This document shows, in pieces, positions 10,328 through 16,096 of a stretch of DNA of 17,482 nt. The stretch's first letter is position 1. Each line of letters begins with the position of its first letter. The stretch comes from Kiritimatiellia bacterium. Its GTDB lineage: Bacteria; Verrucomicrobiota; Kiritimatiellia; RFP12; UBA3636. The DNA lies in assembly GCA_017413145.1 (NCBI GenBank), contig JAFPUX010000155.1:1-17482 (forward strand), written 5' to 3'. The translations under genes and the position numbers were made by a program. The notes under the pieces are model-generated. The model saw only the letters and a program-made list of their open reading frames with translations, did no database searches and was not told where the DNA came from.

Positions 10328-10357
10328 ATCATACCACAACGCCCGCCCGCCCCGCAA
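10328..10357 (-). promoter_or_regulatory. Sigma-70-type promoter of the Na/Pi transporter gene
   Basis: Read on the minus strand: -35 TTGCGG (10357-10352), 18-bp spacer, -10 TATGAT (10333-10328). A start near 10321 would give a leader of about 35 nt before the ATG at 10286. The same two hexamers with the same spacing occur before the kinase-like gene at 13432-13461. The TATGAT stands out in very GC-rich surroundings. Confidence 0.65.
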
Positions 10358-10373
10358 CGGACGACTGGACGCC

Positions 10374-10410
10374 GCCCGGGCGAAAGCGGTTCCGCCCGGG
10401 CTCGAAGCGG
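10374..10410. promoter_or_regulatory. Repeated GCCCGGGC element between divergent promoters (candidate operator)
   Basis: The palindrome GCCCGGGC occurs at 10374-10381 and 10394-10401, exactly 20 bp (about two helical turns) apart. The copies are followed by the near-identical GAAAGCGG and TCGAAGCGG. The pair lies between the two outward-facing promoters. A regulator binding site is inference, since GC-rich sequence yields such palindromes easily. Confidence 0.3.
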
Positions 10411-10430
10411 CCCGTGCGGGGCGCGCCCGC

Positions 10431-10460
10431 TTGCGCGCGGAGGGGGCGGTCTGGTAGTAT
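10431..10460 (+). promoter_or_regulatory. Promoter of the LamG/GLUG gene
   Basis: -35 TTGCGC (10431-10436), 18-bp spacer, -10 TAGTAT (10455-10460). The predicted start near 10467 leaves a leader of about 54 nt before the ATG at 10521. It matches the TTGC..N18..TAnnAT pattern of the other promoters here, though its -10 is weaker. Confidence 0.55.
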
Positions 10461-10520
10461 TTCCGCCGTTCGCAGGCAACGCCCCCGTCCGGCGTTCGCC
10501 ATCCAACATCCGGCTTCACC

Positions 10521-11819
10521 ATGAAAGCACTCCGACTTCTCTCCGCCGCCTTCGTTTCGTTCCTCCTCGCCGCGCCCGCGAGCGCCACGACCGGCGAACT
10601 GCTGACCCGGTTCAACCTGGACGTCGCCCCGCAGTTCGTGGTGACCGACGCCAGCATCCTCGCGGGACTCCCCGCCGGCGCCACCGCCCTCCTGGTCCCC
10701 AAGGGGACGAGCGTGGACCTGCCCATCCCCGACCAGCTGAAGGACGTGGCGGGCCATCCCTACACGCTCGTCCTCAAGATCAAGATCACGGACGTCTCGA
10801 ACGGGTGGGTGTGTCTGGCCAACATGCCGGACTCGAACGACTCCGACGCGATGATCTACCTGCACAAGGACACCCGCAAGGTCTGCATCAAGCAGTTCGA
10901 CAAGGGCAGCGTCTCGGCCGAGTCGACCGCCGCGGTCCAGAAAAACCGCTGGACGGTCCTTGCGTTCGCCTTCGGCGCGAACTCGACGACCGTCTACATG
11001 GACGGCGACCCGATCTACTCGGGAAGCGCGACGCTCAAGAACAGCTTCGCGGACTGCTACGGCGCGGGCTCCTGCATCCTGGTCGGCGCCGACAACGACG
11101 GCGACGACAATCCCTTCTACCTCGCCGACGCCCGCATCTACGACGGCGCCGTCGCCGTCGCGGACGAGCTTCCGGGCACGGGCGTCGAGGGCGATCCCTT
11201 CCGCATCGCCTCGGTCGCGGACTGGGAGCTCCTCGCCTCCAACGTGAGCCGCGGCATGGCCGTCGGCGACGACTTCCCCTATTACCGCCTCGTAGCCGAC
11301 ATCGGCTCCGCCGCCGCGCCGGTCACGCAGTCCGTTGGCACGGACGCCCACCCCTTCTGCGGCGATTTCGACGGCGGCTCCAACACGATCCGCCTTTCCG
11401 GCTCCGCCTCGGGCACGGCCCCCTTCGCCCGGACCGACGGGGCGCGCATCCACGACCTCAAGGTCGTGGGCTCCGTCTCCTCCACCGCGAACCACGCCGC
11501 CGGCCTGGTCGGACTCTGCGCCGGCCAGACCGTCCTCCAGCGGTGCAACGTCTCCGCCGACGTCTCCGTCTCGGGGGCCGGCTACGCCGGCGGTCTCGTC
11601 GGCCACGGCGGAAGCGGCCACGGCCTCACCGTCTTCGACAGCCTCTACACCGGCACCGTCTCCGGTTTCACCGCCCATGCCGGCGGCCTGGTCGGTTGGT
11701 GCGACGCCCTGTCCGCAATGTATCTGGGGGACTGCCTCTTCAACGGCTCCTTCTCCGGTTCCGGCAGCTACCACCCCATCGCCTGCCGGAGCGCGGGGCC
11801 CTCTTCCCCGTCTACCTGA
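10521..11819 (+). CDS. Secreted LamG-like / GLUG-repeat protein, N-terminal part (frameshifted)
   Basis: The ATG at 10521 opens a clear Sec signal peptide: MKALR, a hydrophobic core, then a PASA cleavage site near residue 23. Residues about 65-215 resemble a laminin-G/concanavalin-like sandwich (KNRWTVLAFAF, TTVYMDGDPIY, LADARIYDG). Residues about 220-420 follow the GLUG pattern, with repeated AGLVG, AGGLVG and AGGLVGW motifs and short beta segments between them. GLUG motifs are common in bacterial adhesins and M26-type surface proteins. The frame then ends abruptly with an unrelated tail of about 7 residues and TGA at 11817. The natural continuation (ALFPVYLTGDPVYY) is in the -1 frame. A single missing G in the run at 11795-11798 would restore one protein reading CRSAGALFPVYLTG. 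No strong Shine-Dalgarno is seen. A surface adhesin role is inferred. Confidence 0.8.
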   Translation: MKALRLLSAAFVSFLLAAPASATTGELLTRFNLDVAPQFVVTDASILAGLPAGATALLVPKGTSVDLPIPDQLKDVAGHPYTLVLKIKITDVSNGWVCLANMPDSNDSDAMIYLHKDTRKVCIKQFDKGSVSAESTAAVQKNRWTVLAFAFGANSTTVYMDGDPIYSGSATLKNSFADCYGAGSCILVGADNDGDDNPFYLADARIYDGAVAVADELPGTGVEGDPFRIASVADWELLASNVSRGMAVGDDFPYYRLVADIGSAAAPVTQSVGTDAHPFCGDFDGGSNTIRLSGSASGTAPFARTDGARIHDLKVVGSVSSTANHAAGLVGLCAGQTVLQRCNVSADVSVSGAGYAGGLVGHGGSGHGLTVFDSLYTGTVSGFTAHAGGLVGWCDALSAMYLGDCLFNGSFSGSGSYHPIACRSAGPSSPST

Positions 11820-13408
11820 CCGGCGACCCCGTCTACTATCCGAACACCGTCCCGCCCACCGAGGACGCCGCCTACGTCCCCTTCGAGGGCGCGGCCGTGA
11901 GCGAGACCCTCGTCCCCGGCGAGTGGGACGTCCCCGTGACCGCCGTGGACGGCAACGTCTACTACCTGCCGTCGGCCATCTTCATCACCCCCGAGACCGG
12001 GGACCTCCTGCTGCAAAACGGCGACGTCCTTTCCGGCACCGGCGGCCCCGACACCCGCGTCCTCGTCCCCGACGGCGCCACCGTGACGCTTCGCAACGTG
12101 TGCATCACCAACATCACGGCCGACACGGACCACGTCTGGGGCGGCATCACCTGCCAGGGCAGCGCAACCATCGTCCTCCAGGGCGTCAACTACCTCCGCG
12201 GCGGGCACCCGTACGTCTCGGGCCTCTACGTCCCGCCGGGCAAGACGCTCGTCATCCGGGGCGACGGCACGCTGGATGCCAGCAGCAACGGCTACGGCGC
12301 GGGCATCGGGGGAGGCCGCACCGCGGGCCTGTCCTGCGGCGACATCGTCATCGAGGGCGGCACCATCGTCGCCACGGGCGGCAACGCCGCCGCGGGCATC
12401 GGCGCCGGACAGCTGGGTACCTGCGGAAACATCACCGTCACGGGCGGCTCCGTCACCGCCATCGGCGGCAACGCCGCGGCGGGCATCGGCTCCGGCCAGG
12501 AGGGCACCAACGGCACCATCACCGTTTCGGGCGGCATCGTCAACGCCACGGGCGGCCCCTACGGGGCGGGCATTGGATCCGGCTACCAAGCCGTCTGCGG
12601 CGACATCGCCGTCTCGGGCGGCACCGTCGCCGCCACGGGCGGACAGTATGCTGCGGGCATCGGAAGCGGCTTCGGCGGAACCTGCGGAGACATCACGCTC
12701 TCGGGCGGAACCACCGCCGCCGCGGGCGGACAGTATGCGCCGGGCATCGGCAGCGGCGTCACGCTGACCAGCACCGGCTTCACGGCGACCTGCGGCGACA
12801 TCGCACTCGAGGAGGGCGTGGTCCGCGTGACCGCCGACGGCGACGGCCTGCTCCGGCGTCACGCGCCCGGTGTCGAGGCAGAGGTCGTAGGTCGCCGTGT
12901 CGCCCCACTTGCGGTCGGTGAAGTAGTTGTAGAAGGCCGCGCGGCGGCGGTCGGCCGTGCGGACGAGCTTCCGCGCCTTGGCCTCCGGGATTCCCTCCCG
13001 CTCCGCGACGCGCGCCACGCGGCTCGCGAGGTCGGCGTGCAGGAAGACGCGGACGAGGTGCGGGCGGCCGTCGAGCACGAAGTCCGCGGCGCTCCCGACG
13101 ATCACGCACCCGCCCTTCGCGGCGATGTCGCGGATCGCCTGGAACTGCGCGAGGCATACCTGCTGGCCGATCGAGGGGCCGGCTGCGGAAGGGTAGGGGG
13201 AGCCCCACGAGGAGAGGAGGAGCGCGTCGGCGGGCTTCTCGTCGTGGTGCTCGAAGAGGCTCTCCGCGAGTCCGCTCGTCTCCGCCGCGCGCGCGAGCAG
13301 CTCGCGGTCGTAGAACGGGACGCCGAGCGACTCCGCGAGCAGCCGGCCGATTCCGACCCCGCCCGCGCCGAACTGGCGCCCGATGGTGACGATGGTGTCC
13401 TGGTGCAT
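11768..13408 (-). CDS. Cytidylate-kinase-like protein; real homology 13408-12836, then antisense read-through
   Basis: The ATG at 13408 has an AAGGGAG Shine-Dalgarno (13423-13417, 8-nt spacing) and a strong promoter. Residues 1-191 fit the cytidylate kinase-like family: a P-loop-like GRQFGAGGVGIGR (10-22), LGVPFYDREL (28-37), CVIVGSAADF (101-110), VRVFLHADLASR (119-130), and FYNYFTDRKWGDTATYDLCLDT (159-180). The family uses an NMP-kinase fold but the substrate of this branch is not established. Members are about 200 residues long and should end just after the VTPEQAVAV helix (183-191). Here no stop follows. The frame continues for 355 residues to 11768 with alanine-, glycine-, arginine- and aspartate-rich sequence that is exactly the antisense of the beta-helix gene. 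The last few kinase residues and its stop have been lost, or the assembly is chimeric. The gene lies 97 bp downstream of the Ig-like gene on the same strand. Confidence 0.75.
   Translation of the reverse strand: MHQDTIVTIGRQFGAGGVGIGRLLAESLGVPFYDRELLARAAETSGLAESLFEHHDEKPADALLLSSWGSPYPSAAGPSIGQQVCLAQFQAIRDIAAKGGCVIVGSAADFVLDGRPHLVRVFLHADLASRVARVAEREGIPEAKARKLVRTADRRRAAFYNYFTDRKWGDTATYDLCLDTGRVTPEQAVAVGGHADHALLECDVAAGRREAGAGQRDAAADARRILSARGGGGSARERDVSAGSAEAASDARSILSARGGDGAARDGDVAADGLVAGSNARPVGAARGVDDAARNGDGAVGALLAGADARRGVAADGGDGAARDGDVSAGTQLSGADARGGVAARGDDGAALDDDVAAGQARGAASPDARAVAVAAGIQRAVAPDDERLARRDVEARDVRVPAAEVVDALEDDGCAALAGDAAPDVVRVGRDVGDAHVAKRHGGAVGDEDAGVGAAGAGKDVAVLQQEVPGLGGDEDGRRQVVDVAVHGGHGDVPLAGDEGLAHGRALEGDVGGVLGGRDGVRIVDGVAGQVDGEEGPALRQAMGW
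11789..12848 (+). pseudogene. C-terminal part of the LamG/GLUG protein: beta-helix repeat domain, no natural stop
   Basis: This is the -1-frame continuation of the gene starting at 10521 and has no start codon of its own. It opens with a linker (YYPNTVPPTEDAAYVPFEG), then a right-handed beta-helix-like region (RVLVPDGATVTLRNVCI, GTLDASS). From 12299 come near-perfect repeats of the form AGIGSG..GTCGDITVSGGTVAATGG, like those in Cthe_2159-type carbohydrate-binding domains. The last family-like residues are CGDIALEEGVVRVTADGD (to about 12847). The same frame then continues to 13438, but that stretch is the antisense of the kinase-like gene. The natural C-terminus is therefore missing. Joined with the N-terminal part it would give about 775 residues. 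It could be a real pseudogene or an assembly artefact. Confidence 0.7.
12299..12757 (+). repeat. Five tandem beta-helix repeats (29-31 codons each)
   Basis: Units start at 12299 (31 codons), 12392, 12479, 12566 and 12653 (29 codons, 87 bp each). A partial sixth unit (PGIGSG) ends at 12757. Each reads AGIGxG, a short variable stretch, CGxITVSGGxVxATGGxxA. Units 4 and 5 are the most alike. Unit number may vary between strains or collapse in assembly. Confidence 0.85.
12824..12865. other. Junction of two convergent truncated genes, with inverted repeat
   Basis: Family-like + strand protein ends at about 12847 and family-like - strand protein ends at about 12836, with no stop codon or intergenic DNA between them. 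The spot is flanked by a perfect 8-bp inverted repeat, CGCGTGAC (12824-12831) and GTCACGCG (12858-12865), which extends imperfectly inward. This fits a deletion of both 3' ends plus the spacer, or an assembly join. Confidence 0.6.
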
Positions 13409-13431
13409 GCCGCGAACTCCCTTCGCCGCAC

Positions 13432-13461
13432 ATCATAGCATCCTTCCGCGGCTTCCCGCAA
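13432..13461 (-). promoter_or_regulatory. Promoter of the cytidylate-kinase-like gene
   Basis: On the minus strand: -35 TTGCGG (13461-13456), 18-bp spacer, -10 TATGAT (13437-13432). The start near 13425 gives a short leader of about 17 nt holding the AAGGGAG ribosome site. Both hexamers and the spacing are identical to the transporter promoter at 10328-10357. This supports separate transcription from the upstream Ig-like gene. Confidence 0.68.
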
Positions 13462-13505
13462 GCGCCCGTTCCGCCGCCGCGCGAGGCCGCGAACCCCGCG
13501 CCGCG

Positions 13506-15686
13506 CTACTCCGGCAGGCTCACCTTCACCCGGAAGAAGCGGCTGCTGGCGTTCGTAGGGCCCCACCCGTCCGAGAGCGTTTCCTTGCCCTCGACCGTGT
13601 AGACGCGCGCCGCGCCGAGGTCGGGCTCCCAGGTCACGACCGGAGCGCCGTTCGACACGGCGATGTCCGCCAGGAAGAACCAGCCGTCCCAGGGCCGGTC
13701 CCAGTTGTCCTCCGGCGCGAGGCCGGCCACGTAGCATTCCCACACGGCTCCGTTGCCGTTCTCCGCGTCCGAGGCCGCGGCGGCCTCGTAGTCGCCGCCC
13801 GCCGCGGAGAGCGCGTCCGGCGCGTATTCGTCGATCCACCAGTGCGGGACCGGCGCCGGCGATTCCGCGGTCCGTTCGCCCGGCTCGACGTGCAGCGCGA
13901 AGGTCTTGCGCGCGACGCGCCCGAGGAGTTCGTCCTCGGCCCGGACCGTGAAGGTCCAGTCGCCCGGATGCGCGGCGCGATAGAGGCGGAAGAAGCCGTC
14001 GTCCCAGAGCCGGAAGTCGCCGGGCAGCGCGCCCGATTCAAGCTCCCACAGGATCGACCCCACGCCGCCCGTCTCCTCGAATTGGATCTCGTAGTCCGTC
14101 TCGCCCTCCGTCGCGTCCGGGAGCGGCGATTCGGTCGCGATGACGAATTCCTCCGGTTCGCCGACGTAGACCGTCCAGTGGAGCCATCGCGTCCACGTGC
14201 CGTCCGCGACCGAGCCCTCGACGTAGTAGAGGCCCGGCGCGTCCGGCGCGAGGCGGAACGCACTCCCGGAGCCGGTCGCCACTTCGTCCCATTCTTCGTC
14301 GTAGGCATACCATTCGTTCGAGATCGGATCCCCGTCCGGGTCGGTCGCGGAGATCGAGAAGTCGGCGCTTTCGCCCTCGGCCAGGCGCACGACGACGTTG
14401 GTGTCCGGCGTCGCGGAGACGATCGCGGGCGGGCGGTTCTCGTTCTCCGACAGGGTCAGCGTGAAGCGCTTCGAGGCGACCGCTCCGAGCGCGTCCGTGA
14501 TCTCGATCGTGAAGGAATACGTTCCGGCCGTCCCGTAGTCGGGCGTTCCGTCCACGGAGAACGTCCCGTCCCCGTATCCGGACCAGCCGAGCGGCGGCCA
14601 CTCGTCCCAGTCCGGCGAGTCGAGCGAATACGGCTTCACGCCGCCGGAAAGCTCGATCTCCTGCTCGTACCAGACGCCCGTCGTGCCGTCCGGCAGCAGC
14701 GCGTCCGTGACGAATTCGAGCGGCGCCGCCGCGACGTGCAGCGCGAGCGTCGCCGCCGCGGTCGCGCCCGCGGCGTCCTCGACGGCGACGGGGATATCGA
14801 AGTCCCCCGGCCTTGCCGGCGTTCCGGCGAGCGTGCCGTCCGACGCGAGCGAGAGCCACGCGGGCAGGGTGGCGCCCGGCGCCGCGAACGCCACGTCCGC
14901 CGCGCCGCTCCAGCCGCCCTCCGGCGCGTCGAGGTCGTAGCGCGTCGCGCCGTCGCCCGCGGAGAATCCGGCGAATCCGCCGTCGACGGCCGCCGTCCCG
15001 TAGGACAGGACGATCCGCCCGTCGGCGTGCAGCGTCGCGGACGCGTTCGCGGCGGCGCCGTCGCCGTCCTCGGAATATGTCTCCGCCGCCCAGCGGACCG
15101 TCACCGAGGTCGCGTTCGACGAAACGAAGACGTCGCAGCCGTCTCCGTCCGTCCGCAGGTCGGTCCACAGCACGGCGATCGTCGGCGTAGCGAGGAAGGC
15201 CGTTTCGTCGTAGTCGTAGCGGGAGCCGTAGCCGTCCTCCGCCAGCGTGATGCGCCCGTTGGAGTCCACCCAGACGCTTTCGCAGGTCTTCCCGAAATAC
15301 GGGAACGCGAACGGCAGCGCCAGCTCCCAGTAGCCGTCGTCCTCCCGCCAGCCCTGCGCCGTTCCCGTCGCCGCGAACGACGACGACGCGCCGGCCTCCG
15401 GCGCGTCGGGCGCCGCCGGCGCGCTCCAGGCGTAGGGCGCCGTGCCGCCGGTCGCCTCGAGCGTCGCCTCATAGGCCTCGCCCACGAGTCCGTCCGGCAG
15501 CTCGTCCGTCGCGACCGCGAGCTCGTCCCCGTCTCCGCCGTTCCGCACGGGTATCACGAGGTCGTTGAACATCTCGACCGTGTTGGACCGCGGTCGCTGC
15601 TGCGCGCGGACGTTCTCCACGCGCGCGCCCTGCGCCGCCGCGCCCAGCGCGGCCGCGCAAAGAAGAAGGATCAGTCGTCGTTTCAT
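13506..15686 (-). CDS. Secreted Ig-like protein with inserted nidogen-like domain and RFFRVKV C-terminal module
   Basis: The start is placed at the ATG at 15686 because it opens a signal peptide (MKRRLILLLCAAALGAAAQG). The open frame extends 83 codons upstream, but that sequence is low-complexity and lies in the leader. The protein has 726 residues. Order: a VENVRAQQRP motif (23-32), also seen at the mature N-terminus of other secreted proteins of this lineage; an Ig-like (He_PIG) domain whose first strand (LVGEAYEATLEATGGTAPY, 67-85) and last part (LPAWLSLASDGTLAGTPA, 274-291) are separated by a nidogen-like beta domain (about 105-265: LPFAFPYFGK, SVWVDSNGRITL, TIAVLWTDL, VTVRWAAE, GRIVLSYG, GFAGFSAGDG); a second Ig-like domain (325-413); a third (418-508, with DPDGDP); a fourth (about 513-600); and a C-terminal module (613-726: VWECYVAGL, VVTWEPDL, VYTVEGKETL, RFFRVKVSLP). 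It is presumably a cell-surface or exported binding protein with an unknown ligand. No enzyme motif is visible. Confidence 0.85.
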   Translation of the reverse strand: MKRRLILLLCAAALGAAAQGARVENVRAQQRPRSNTVEMFNDLVIPVRNGGDGDELAVATDELPDGLVGEAYEATLEATGGTAPYAWSAPAAPDAPEAGASSSFAATGTAQGWREDDGYWELALPFAFPYFGKTCESVWVDSNGRITLAEDGYGSRYDYDETAFLATPTIAVLWTDLRTDGDGCDVFVSSNATSVTVRWAAETYSEDGDGAAANASATLHADGRIVLSYGTAAVDGGFAGFSAGDGATRYDLDAPEGGWSGAADVAFAAPGATLPAWLSLASDGTLAGTPARPGDFDIPVAVEDAAGATAAATLALHVAAAPLEFVTDALLPDGTTGVWYEQEIELSGGVKPYSLDSPDWDEWPPLGWSGYGDGTFSVDGTPDYGTAGTYSFTIEITDALGAVASKRFTLTLSENENRPPAIVSATPDTNVVVRLAEGESADFSISATDPDGDPISNEWYAYDEEWDEVATGSGSAFRLAPDAPGLYYVEGSVADGTWTRWLHWTVYVGEPEEFVIATESPLPDATEGETDYEIQFEETGGVGSILWELESGALPGDFRLWDDGFFRLYRAAHPGDWTFTVRAEDELLGRVARKTFALHVEPGERTAESPAPVPHWWIDEYAPDALSAAGGDYEAAAASDAENGNGAVWECYVAGLAPEDNWDRPWDGWFFLADIAVSNGAPVVTWEPDLGAARVYTVEGKETLSDGWGPTNASSRFFRVKVSLPE

Positions 15687-15695
15687 CTCGATCGT

Positions 15696-15715
15696 TTCGT
15701 TGGGGTTCGTTGGGG
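15696..15715. repeat. Perfect 10-bp tandem repeat before the Ig-like gene start
   Basis: TTCGTTGGGG occurs twice in immediate tandem (plus strand). It reads CCCCAACGAA on the mRNA, 10-29 nt before the ATG at 15686. It occupies the position where a Shine-Dalgarno would be expected, and none is visible. Function is unknown. Confidence 0.6.
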
Positions 15716-15725
15716 CGAAGGAAGG

Positions 15726-15786
15726 CCTCTCTGCGGACTCTCGCCCGTGGCTCTGGTCGGGCCGTTGCGGAAAGTCAGTAGAGAGG
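15726..15786 (-). ncRNA. Structured 5' leader element (nested 19-bp hairpin), unrecognised class
   Basis: On the mRNA strand three stems nest. Outer: CCUCUCU (15786-15780) with AGAGAGG (15732-15726), 7 bp. Middle: GACUUUC with GAGAGUC, 7 bp with one G-U. Inner: GCCCG with CGGGC, 5 bp, closing a 10-nt loop (ACCAGAGCCA). A 3x3 internal loop separates outer and middle stems, and a 7-nt one-sided bulge (CGCAACG) separates middle and inner. It ends 40 nt before the start codon of the Ig-like gene. I cannot match it to a known riboswitch. It may be a cis-regulatory or mRNA-stability element, or act as a terminator-like structure. Confidence 0.4.
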
Positions 15787-15906
15787 TGCGCCTGCGCGCT
15801 CCTCGCAACCAACGTTCCGCGGGAAATGGACCAGATTTCGGGCGAACGATGATCTGCGGGTGCAAATCGTTTGGGCGTCGAGGCCTTGCGGTCGCGACGG
15901 GTCGGT

Positions 15907-15935
15907 ATGCTAGCAGAAGCCGCGCGGCTTTGCAA
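15907..15935 (-). promoter_or_regulatory. Candidate promoter of the Ig-like gene
   Basis: On the minus strand: -35 TTGCAA (15935-15930), 17-bp spacer, -10 TAGCAT (15912-15907). The spacer contains a perfect 12-bp palindrome, AGCCGCGCGGCT. A start near 15900 would give a leader of about 215 nt containing the nested hairpin. It is weaker than the other promoters, and a promoter closer to the gene cannot be excluded. Confidence 0.4.
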
Positions 15936-16009
15936 GGGCCTGCGCGGTTCGGCGGGGCCGACCCGCGCGGGCCTTGCGGCGGCCGTATGGCCGCGCGCTG
16001 GTTCAGGCG

Positions 16010-16096
16010 TCAGAACGCGAACAAATCTTCCAGCGTGACTTCGGACTGGACGACCTCCGAATGGACCCCGGGTCGGATTCCGTTGGTCAGCGCCGA
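16010..16096 (-). other. Short open remnant (28 codons) overlapping the ATPase stop
   Basis: Between an in-frame TAA at 16097-16099 and a TGA at 16010-16012, the minus strand reads SALTNGIRPGVHSEV then VQSEVTLEDLFAF. The composition looks protein-like rather than antisense-like, and the end resembles a natural C-terminus. There is no ATG or GTG start and no ribosome site. It may be a decayed 3' end of a lost gene, or chance. Confidence 0.2.

Larger units (their letters stand above)
15687..16086 (-). other. 400-bp non-coding region between the ATPase gene and the Ig-like gene
   Basis: It holds, from the ATPase side: a short reading-frame remnant (16010-16096); a 6-bp hairpin TTCGGA/TCCGAA (16040-16061); a 6-bp hairpin GCGGCC-GTAT-GGCCGC (15979-15994), either of which could end ATPase transcription; a candidate promoter (15907-15935); and a roughly 215-nt leader with a nested hairpin (15726-15786) and a 10-bp tandem repeat (15696-15715). 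I found no tRNA and no riboswitch that I can name. Confidence 0.6.

Noticed and set aside
8652..10457. Plus-strand open frame of about 601 codons opposite the transporter
   Set aside because: It is an antisense shadow of highly charged E/R/A repeats with no domain or promoter.
8425..10509. Minus-strand open frame of about 694 codons over the transporter
   Set aside because: It is a shifted frame of the Na/Pi transporter gene, rich in arginine and proline and without the transporter motifs.
11791..11801. Programmed -1 frameshift site
   Set aside because: GCGGGGCCC is not an X-XXY-YYZ heptamer in the reading frame, and I saw no clear downstream stem-loop. An indel is simpler.
12299..12757. 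CRISPR-like array
   Set aside because: The 87-bp periodic units are in-frame protein repeats with diverged sequence and no conserved repeat-spacer pattern.
15787..15830. SAH-riboswitch-like GAGGAGCGC motif in the Ig-gene leader
   Set aside because: Only the short string matches. The rest of the conserved core and pairing is absent, and the downstream gene is not an S-adenosylhomocysteine-related enzyme.
15687..15935. 83-codon N-terminal extension of the Ig-like protein
   Set aside because: The internal ATG at 15686 gives a textbook signal peptide. The extension would bury it and is coded by the leader with the hairpin.
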